From Spirochaetaceae bacterium (lineage in GTDB: Bacteria; Spirochaetota; Spirochaetia; Treponematales; Breznakiellaceae), in contig JAITJK010000067.1 of NCBI GenBank assembly GCA_031278935.1, positions 1-12,651 of the forward strand: a stretch of DNA of 12,651 bases, in the 5' to 3' direction. Both the position numbers and the translations under genes were made by a program. The notes beneath the pieces were generated by a model. That model had not been told where the DNA came from and ran no database searches. It worked only from the letters and a program-made list of their open reading frames with translations. Every line of letters starts with the position of its first letter. Position 1 is the first letter of the stretch. Shown here one piece after another: positions 8,100 to 12,651 of the stretch.

Positions 8100-9221
8100 C
8101 TACTGCTCCGCCAGTTCCGCCAGGGGGATGGGCTTCGGGGAATCATCCTGCCCCTCAACCCGGGCAAACTCTTCCATGAGTTCCTTACCCCGTCTGGATA
8201 GTTTAATGGGAATCTGAACCATCAGTTTGATGTAAAGATCCCCCCGCCTTCCCCCGGATCCTGCGGGGATTCCCTCGTTCCGGATTCTGAGCATTTTACC
8301 ATTGGGACTTCCCGGGGGTATTTTAACCTTAATGGTTTTCCCGTCCAAGGTCATGACGTGAATATCCGCTCCCAGAGCCGCTTGGCTTATAGAAATCGGC
8401 ACCGCACAATATAGGTCAGCGTCTTGGCGTTCAAAATATTCGTGGGGTTTGACCCGGAAGAACACGTAGAGGTCCCCGGGGTGGCCGCCATTGGGACCGG
8501 TATCTCCCTGCCGGGGGATGAGCACCCGCTTACCGTTTTCCACTCCCGGCGGTACCGTAACCATGATCTTTTGGCGTTTCTTCTGCGTCCCCGATCCATT
8601 ACATTCCTTACAGGGATGTTCGATGATATACCCTTCCCCGCCACAGGTAGGACAGGTAGAAGCCACGGAAAAGAAGCCCTGGCTATGGCGCACCTGTCCA
8701 GAACCACCGCAAGTGGAACAGACCTTTTTCCCGGTGCCGCTGGAGGCTCCACTCCCTTTACAGACCGGACATGCCTCATTACGGGAGTATTGAATCTCCA
8801 CCTTGGTCCCAAACACGGCGTCTTTAAAGGATATGTCCACGTCATAGCGGAGATTGGCTCCCTGCCGGACGCCAGACCCCCCGGAAGAACGGCGGCCGTT
8901 GCCCCCAAAAAAGGTATCGAAGATACTGGAGAAATCCCCGAAAATATCTCCAAAGTCGCGGAAGGCCGAGGAAAAATCCTGCTGCCCCCCCATACCCTCA
9001 ACGCCGGCAAACCCGAATTGATCGTAGGCAGCTTTCTTCTGATCATCCGAAAGAATTTCGTATGCCTCGGTGGCTTCCTTAAATTTCTCTTCCGCTTCTT
9101 TGTTACCCTGATTTTTATCCGGGTGATATTGAATGGCCAGCTTCCGGTATGCCTTTTTTATATCATCTTTGGTAGCGCCCTTCTGTACCCCCAGGACTTC
9201 GTAGTAATCACGCTTTGCCAC
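8100..9221 (-). CDS. dnaJ: Chaperone DnaJ (Hsp40)
   Basis: This co-chaperone delivers unfolded clients to DnaK and stimulates its ATPase. It has 373 residues, a full-length type I protein. The J domain covers 1-70 with HPD at 33-35. The Gly/Phe-rich linker spans about 70-118 (GDIFGDFSSIFDTFFGG). Four zinc-binding CxxCxGxG repeats follow: CPVCKGSG (151), CSTCGGSG (168), CPTCGGEG (190) and CKECNGSG (204). The substrate-binding C-terminal domains complete it. The start is GTG 9221-9219 (MAKRDYYEVLGV), with an AAAAGGG ribosome site about seven bases upstream. It lies 88 bases downstream of dnaK and 48 bases before prfB, in the order grpE-dnaK-dnaJ. Confidence 0.97.
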   Translation of the reverse strand: MAKRDYYEVLGVQKGATKDDIKKAYRKLAIQYHPDKNQGNKEAEEKFKEATEAYEILSDDQKKAAYDQFGFAGVEGMGGQQDFSSAFRDFGDIFGDFSSIFDTFFGGNGRRSSGGSGVRQGANLRYDVDISFKDAVFGTKVEIQYSRNEACPVCKGSGASSGTGKKVCSTCGGSGQVRHSQGFFSVASTCPTCGGEGYIIEHPCKECNGSGTQKKRQKIMVTVPPGVENGKRVLIPRQGDTGPNGGHPGDLYVFFRVKPHEYFERQDADLYCAVPISISQAALGADIHVMTLDGKTIKVKIPPGSPNGKMLRIRNEGIPAGSGGRRGDLYIKLMVQIPIKLSRRGKELMEEFARVEGQDDSPKPIPLAELAEQ

Positions 9222-9239
9222 ACTAACACCCTTTTCGCC

Positions 9240-9308
9240 TTAGTAAACTTCATGCCAATCCCCTTGTTCCTCGCTGTATCCGGCACAAGAATCGTCCATG
9301 AAGGCCAT
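9240..9308 (-). CDS. Possible small ORF (22 codons) between dnaK and dnaJ
   Basis: An ATG at 9308-9306 starts one base after the dnaK TAG stop and reads 22 codons to a TAA at 9242-9240, nearly filling the dnaK-dnaJ gap. The peptide begins MAFMDDSCAGYSEEQG, is acidic and aromatic at its end, and has one Cys and no membrane segment. No good ribosome site precedes it, but re-initiation after dnaK termination would not need one. A second in-frame ATG is at codon 4. It could be a coupling device that carries ribosomes toward dnaJ, or chance. I do not recognise the peptide. Confidence 0.22.
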   Translation of the reverse strand: MAFMDDSCAGYSEEQGDWHEVY

Positions 9309-9309
9309 G

Positions 9310-11229
9310 CTATTTCTCATCCACCACTTCGTAGTCCGCATCTTCCGCGCGCTTGATAGGCTCAGCGTCATCCTGAGCCGGACTACTGCCTGCAGGATTG
9401 GAACTGGGCTGCTGTCCGGGTTGAGCGCCGGTTTGCTTGTATACTTCCTCGGCAATCTTGTAGGACGCCTGCTTCAATGCCTCGGTTTTATCCCGGATGG
9501 CCTGAATATCCGCCCCGTCCAGGGCCTGCTTGAGTTCCGCAATGGCTTGTTCGGCTTTGGCTTTATCCGCAGCGTTGATCTTGTCCCCCAAGTCCTTGAT
9601 GTTCTTCTCGGTACTGTAGATCATGGTGTCCGCTTCGTTCCGGGCTTCCGCACGCTCCCGTTCCTTCCGGTCTTCTTCGGCGTGGAGTTCCGCTTCCTTC
9701 ACCATACGATCAATATCCGTATCCGAAAGACCTGAAGAACTTTCGATGCGGATCTTCTGTTCCTTACCAGTCCCTAAATCTTTCGCCGAGACATGCACGA
9801 TGCCGTTGGCGTCAATATCAAAAGCCACCTCGATTTGCGGCACCCCACGAGGAGCGGGGGGAATGCCCACTAGATCAAAGCGACCAAGAGTGCGGTTCTG
9901 ATTAGCCATTTCCCGCTCGCCCTGTAGCACTTGGATAGAAACCGCAGTCTGACCGTCCGCCGCAGTAGAAAAAATCTGACTCTTCCTAGTGGGAATTGTG
10001 GTATTGCGCGGAATAAGCTTGGTCATCACTCCGCCTAAGGTTTCAATCCCCAAGGAGAGGGGAGTTACATCCAGAAGCAACACGTCTTTGACATCGCCGC
10101 CCAGGATACCTCCCTGGATCGCCGCGCCAATAGCCACGGCCTCGTCCGGGTTGACCCCTTTATTGGGCTCTTTTTTGAAGAGGTCCTTGACGATCTGCTG
10201 TACCGCAGGTATCCGAGTAGAACCGCCCACCAGAATAATCTCGTCTATCTGGTCAGCCGTGAGCCCCGCATCGGAGAGGGCTTTTTTGCAAGGCTCTTTG
10301 GAGCGCTCCAAAAGGTCCGACACCATCTGTTCAAATTTCGCCCGGGTTAGGGTCTTTTGCAGGTGCTTAGGTCCCGATTGATCGGCGGTAATAAAGGGAA
10401 GGTTCACCTCCGTAGTCTGCGTGGCGGAAAGCTCGATCTTGGCCTTTTCCGCAGCTTCCCGGAGGCGCTGCAAAGCCATACGATCCTGGCCGAGGTCTAT
10501 GGCGGTATCTTTCTTAAATTCCGCAATAAGCCATTCCATAATCCGGCGGTCAAAATCGTCTCCTCCCAAGTGAGTATCCCCGTTGGTGGACTTCACTTCA
10601 AAAACCCCTTCTCCCAGTTCCAGAATGGAAATATCAAAGGTGCCGCCGCCCAGATCGTACACCGCTATGGTCTTTTCCTTCTTTTGATCCTTGTTGAAAC
10701 CAAAGGCCAAGGAAGCAGCCGTAGGTTCGTTGATAATCCGCTTCACTTCAAGACCGGCAATTTTCACGGCGTCTTTGGTAGCCTGCCGTTGGGCGTCGTT
10801 AAAGTAGGCCGGTACGGTGATGACCGCTTCGGTAACCGCTTCCCCCAGGTAATCTTCCGCAGTTTTCTTCATTTTTTGCAGAACAAAGGCGGATATCTCC
10901 TGGGGAGAATACTTTTTGCCGTCAATATCCACCCGTACATCATCCCCTTGTTCTACCACTCGATAGGGGACCAGCTTCATTTCATTACTAACCTCAGAAT
11001 ACCGGCGTCCCATGAACCGTTTAATAGAATAAATCGTGTTCTCCGGGTTGGTGATCATCTGGTTTTTGGCAGGCTGTCCGATTACCCGCTCCCCTTTACT
11101 GGTAAAACCCACAATAGAAGGGGTGGTCCGTCCACCTTCGGAATTCTGAATAACGATAGGTTCGCCCCCTTCGAGTACCGATACACATGAGTTCGTCGTT
11201 CCCAGATCGATTCCAATTATTTTACCCAT
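9310..11229 (-). CDS. dnaK: Chaperone DnaK (Hsp70)
   Basis: This is the ATP-driven cytoplasmic folding chaperone, working with DnaJ and GrpE. It has 639 residues, full length. The actin-like ATPase domain shows the phosphate-1 loop IGIDLGTTNS (5-14), the phosphate-2 loop YDLGGGTFD (191-199) and the adenosine motif ILVGGSTRIP (332-341). The interdomain linker DVLLLD is at 382-387, followed by the substrate-binding domain and the helical lid. The tail is the usual Gln/Pro/Ser-rich linker ending EDADYEVVDEK. ATG 11229 (MGKIIGID) was chosen because AAAGGAG lies ten bases upstream; a TTG three codons earlier in frame is too close to that site. It lies 131 bases after grpE and 88 bases before dnaJ. 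Confidence 0.98.
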   Translation of the reverse strand: MGKIIGIDLGTTNSCVSVLEGGEPIVIQNSEGGRTTPSIVGFTSKGERVIGQPAKNQMITNPENTIYSIKRFMGRRYSEVSNEMKLVPYRVVEQGDDVRVDIDGKKYSPQEISAFVLQKMKKTAEDYLGEAVTEAVITVPAYFNDAQRQATKDAVKIAGLEVKRIINEPTAASLAFGFNKDQKKEKTIAVYDLGGGTFDISILELGEGVFEVKSTNGDTHLGGDDFDRRIMEWLIAEFKKDTAIDLGQDRMALQRLREAAEKAKIELSATQTTEVNLPFITADQSGPKHLQKTLTRAKFEQMVSDLLERSKEPCKKALSDAGLTADQIDEIILVGGSTRIPAVQQIVKDLFKKEPNKGVNPDEAVAIGAAIQGGILGGDVKDVLLLDVTPLSLGIETLGGVMTKLIPRNTTIPTRKSQIFSTAADGQTAVSIQVLQGEREMANQNRTLGRFDLVGIPPAPRGVPQIEVAFDIDANGIVHVSAKDLGTGKEQKIRIESSSGLSDTDIDRMVKEAELHAEEDRKERERAEARNEADTMIYSTEKNIKDLGDKINAADKAKAEQAIAELKQALDGADIQAIRDKTEALKQASYKIAEEVYKQTGAQPGQQPSSNPAGSSPAQDDAEPIKRAEDADYEVVDEK

Positions 11230-11360
11230 ATATGCCAAGCTCCTTTCCTGTTTTTTCTCTATTTCTTCTATAATTAAAGATAGAAAAATGTTCCTAATGC
11301 CGTCTTACTAAATATACTAAAAAATCATCTTTTTGCGAGCATACGCTCCCGCTCCCACCT
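11230..11360 (-). other. grpE-dnaK intergenic region
   Basis: This 131-base gap is AT-rich, unlike its surroundings. In transcription order it holds an imperfect GC hairpin just after the grpE stop (GAGC-GTAT-GCTC core, about 11335-11346), an A-run then a T-run (AAAAAGATGATTTTTT), a weak AT hairpin (arms TTCTAT and ATAGAA, around 11267-11286) and the dnaK ribosome site. The hairpin and T-run are separated, so any termination would be partial. An internal dnaK promoter is plausible (an ATTATA box with TTAGGA 17 bases upstream) but weak. No CIRCE element (TTAGCACTC-N9-GAGTGCTAA) is present. Confidence 0.35.
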
Positions 11361-12047
11361 TTACGCTAAAGGTTCCCTGGACGGTCCCTTTTCTTCGGTC
11401 TCGGAGCGTTCTCCTTCCCGCTCGGCCCCAGAAGACTCGGGCATCAGCACCTTTACCTTAGCGCTGCGGACCAGTCGGTCCTTTAAGATATATCCTTTAA
11501 TAAAATCTTCCTTCACCACGGGTTCGGATATATCGGGAGACTTCTCCATCATGATCGCTTCATGCCGGTTGGGGTCAAAGGGTTCTCCGGTGGAATCGAA
11601 GCGTTTGAGGCCCCACTTGTTTTCCAGCTGGGAAGACAGACGCTTTTCTATCATGCTGATCCCTTCGTAAAAGGCGGTGAAATCCCCCGCAGTCTTCTGG
11701 GAGGCCTCCGCCGCTTTAACGGCCCGCTCAAAATCATCAATGATGGGAATCAGATCCAAAAGCAAGCTCTGATTCGCAAAATCAATGGCGTCCTGTTTCT
11801 CCCGACTCATACGCTTACGAAAATTCTCAAATTCTGCGGCTTTACGCAGATACTGATCCTTAAGTTCGGCTATCTGCCCTTGGGCATCCCTAAGTTTTTC
11901 CCCTTCGCTCAGGTTCTTCAAAGGTTCTTCAAGCTCTGATTCCTCAACTTCAGAAATCAAGGGATCGGAAGCGACCTTTGAGGCATCCTCTACCGGTTCA
12001 GGATGAGGATACACTTCATCATAGGGAGTGCTCTGTTCTGTTGACAT
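11361..12047 (-). CDS. grpE: Nucleotide exchange factor GrpE
   Basis: GrpE releases ADP from DnaK and so resets the chaperone cycle. It has 228 residues. The first 45 or so are acidic and disordered. A long coiled-coil helix at about 48-95 contains QYLRKAAEFENFRKRM, and the dimer core includes LLLDLIPIIDDFERAV (95-110). The C-terminal beta domain carries PFDPNRHEAIMM (156-167) and GYILKDRLVRSAKVKV (185-200). The tail past about 203 is a charged, low-complexity extension (AEREGERSETEEKG). ATG 12047-12045 has an AAAAGGTG ribosome site about eight bases upstream. It is the first gene of the minus-strand train; a candidate promoter lies at 12173-12202. Confidence 0.96.
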   Translation of the reverse strand: MSTEQSTPYDEVYPHPEPVEDASKVASDPLISEVEESELEEPLKNLSEGEKLRDAQGQIAELKDQYLRKAAEFENFRKRMSREKQDAIDFANQSLLLDLIPIIDDFERAVKAAEASQKTAGDFTAFYEGISMIEKRLSSQLENKWGLKRFDSTGEPFDPNRHEAIMMEKSPDISEPVVKEDFIKGYILKDRLVRSAKVKVLMPESSGAEREGERSETEEKGPSREPLA

Positions 12048-12086
12048 ACCATTTACACCTTTTTATACATACTGAATATGTGGTAT
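12046..12086 (-). promoter_or_regulatory. Inverted repeat pairing the grpE start codon with its leader
   Basis: In the minus-strand transcript, ATACCA (12086-12081) is complementary to TGGTAT (12051-12046), which includes the first two bases of the grpE ATG. Between them lie the ribosome site AAGG (12058-12061) and a smaller nested hairpin with arms ACATA and TATGT (12067-12071 and 12077-12081 on the plus strand; it shares one base with the outer arm). The structure is short and AU-rich, so it could melt on heating. A role as an RNA thermometer is a guess; six-base pairings also occur by chance. Confidence 0.25.
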
Positions 12087-12172
12087 AGCCTAGGGGCCTA
12101 TCCACCCTGGCCAGTTACGAGGGTCTAAACCCGAGAGAGTTGTAAATCTCTTGTCGTGTAATACCCATTAAA

Positions 12173-12202
12173 AACATACTTAACCAGCGCCATAAAGGTC
12201 AA
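12173..12202 (-). promoter_or_regulatory. Candidate sigma70-type promoter for grpE-dnaK-dnaJ
   Basis: On the minus strand TTGACC (12202-12197) is followed after 18 bases by TATGTT (12178-12173). The -35 matches the consensus at five of six positions and the -10 at four of six. Transcription would start near 12165, leaving a leader of roughly 118 bases. This is the best promoter-like match upstream of grpE; a heat-shock sigma promoter was not recognised. Confidence 0.4.
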
Positions 12203-12328
12203 GAAAATTTTGTTACTAGAGAGGATAAACCGCCGAAAAGAAAGCAAGCACTTTTCTTATGAAAGTCCTGGCCATAGGGTCAGGCTGTTCCGGGTTTTAA
12301 GCTGGTATGATCCCATGGGACATATCGC

Positions 12329-12334
12329 TATACT
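12329..12334 (+). promoter_or_regulatory. Candidate -10 box for the deacetylase-like gene
   Basis: TATACT matches the -10 consensus at five of six positions. It ends six bases before the ATG at 12341, so transcription would start at or next to the start codon. There is no good -35 at the usual distance (TATGAT at 17 bases). Confidence 0.28.
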
Positions 12335-12340
12335 GATCCT

Positions 12341-12651
12341 ATGTTGCTCTATGATCCCCACCTAATAGAAGCCTATAGTGATTACGGTATCATGCTCCCG
12401 ATTTCCCCGCACCGGGCGCCGCGGGTTATTAACTTCCTTCACCAAACCCAGGTTCTTGACGCTCGTCCCCTCGCTCCGGTTTTCGACAGTCCAGAGGCCC
12501 GCCGTGTTCTCGGCGTTTCTAAGGAGCCCTGCATAAGCCGGGACGACCTAGAACGGGTCCACCAGAAGGAGTTCATTGCCGTCCTGTACCAAGAGGGATC
12601 GGAAGGTACTCAAGGCCTGCTAAAAGCCCTCCTCCACACCTATGAGCTGCT
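12341..12651 (+). CDS. Histone-deacetylase-family (AcuC/AphA-like) protein, N-terminal part, cut by window edge
   Basis: The frame is open for 103 codons from ATG 12341 to the right edge. The N-terminus resembles the HDAC / acetoin-utilisation deacetylase family: LLYDPHLIE at the start, LPISPHRAPRVINFL (19-33; the family has P.SP.R...I..L here) and SRDDLERVHQKEFIAVLY (66-83; the family has ..L..VH...YI). These are zinc amidohydrolases that remove acetyl groups from lysine, polyamines or small molecules; the zinc ligands and catalytic histidines would lie further downstream, outside the window. An in-frame stop at 12308-12310 and the lack of other start codons fix the ATG. No ribosome site precedes it. 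The substrate cannot be told from this part. Confidence 0.62.
   Translation, partial: MLLYDPHLIEAYSDYGIMLPISPHRAPRVINFLHQTQVLDARPLAPVFDSPEARRVLGVSKEPCISRDDLERVHQKEFIAVLYQEGSEGTQGLLKALLHTYEL

Larger units (their letters stand above)
12048..12340. other. Divergent intergenic region between grpE and the deacetylase-like gene
   Basis: These 293 bases separate two divergent genes and hold their promoters. Visible items are a sigma70-like promoter facing grpE (12173-12202), a TATACT box facing the right-hand gene (12329-12334), a long grpE leader of about 120 bases with small inverted repeats (for example GGGT-CTAA-ACCC at 12121-12132), and an AT-rich stretch at 12165-12260. No CIRCE operator, tRNA or other RNA gene is visible. 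A 13-codon ORF at 12259-12300 (MKVLAIGSGCSGF) is present, without a ribosome site. Confidence 0.5.

Noticed and set aside
8424..9356. Long plus-strand ORF (310 codons) opposite dnaJ
   Set aside because: It is antisense to a certain gene and has no ribosome site or recognisable domain. It is the usual shadow of biased codon use in a conserved gene.
10357..11190. Plus-strand ORF (277 codons) opposite dnaK
   Set aside because: It is antisense to the dnaK ATPase domain, with no domain of its own and a low-complexity His/Gly/Phe-rich look.
11320..11360. Intrinsic terminator after grpE
   Set aside because: The hairpin core is only four to six pairs with a bulge, and the T-run is separated from it by an A-rich stretch. 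At best it is a partial terminator.
12259..12300. 13-codon ORF MKVLAIGSGCSGF, like the start of a Rossmann-type protein (for example PurD)
   Set aside because: It stops after 13 codons, has no ribosome site, and nothing after the stop continues the similarity. It is too short to call a gene remnant.
12020..12340. CIRCE/HrcA operator upstream of grpE
   Set aside because: No TTAGCACTC-N9-GAGTGCTAA or close variant was found; a GAGTGCT near 12026 lies inside grpE and has no inverted partner.

Overview
The window looks like a chromosomal core region of a spirochaete. A medium-GC Treponema-type genome, such as the termite-gut clade, is my best guess. The evidence is the combination of separate LolC/LolE-type permeases, a short FtsY without an acidic A-domain, PEGA-type and repeat-bearing envelope proteins, and the general look of the proteins. 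The species is inference, because nothing here can be searched. No rRNA, tRNA, CRISPR array, insertion sequence or phage gene is visible.

Layout: every gene from position 12047 down to the left edge lies on the minus strand, in one nearly gapless train. In transcription order these are grpE (12047-11361), dnaK (11229-9310), a possible 22-codon ORF (9308-9240), dnaJ (9221-8100), prfB (8051-6944, with a programmed +1 frameshift), a PEGA-like envelope protein (6966-5455), ftsY (5420-4539), a secreted or lipoprotein of unknown function (4567-3308), lolC (3163-1775), lolD (1782-1069) and a second Lol-type permease (1072 to beyond position 1). Several junctions overlap: prfB/PEGA protein, ftsY/unknown, lolC/lolD by 8 bases, and lolD/permease as ATGA. 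This points to translational coupling. On the right, a divergent plus-strand gene starts at 12341 and runs off the edge. It resembles the N-terminus of the histone-deacetylase / acetoin-utilisation deacetylase family.

How the genes work together: the train follows a new protein's path. GrpE-DnaK-DnaJ handle folding, RF2 ends translation at UGA/UAA, FtsY docks SRP-ribosome complexes at the membrane, and LolCDE releases lipoproteins from the inner membrane toward the outer membrane. Two exported proteins of unknown function are embedded between these steps, one of them with a lipobox-like motif.

The best-supported special feature is the prfB frameshift signal: an internal Shine-Dalgarno GGAGG, three bases, CTT, then TGA, with the same geometry as in E. 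coli. More speculative are an inverted repeat that could pair the grpE start codon with its leader (a possible heat-responsive switch), a possible leaderless start for the deacetylase-like gene, and an 8-bp perfect inverted repeat upstream of lolC. No clearly new system is visible. The most likely novel material is the two uncharacterised envelope proteins and their placement.
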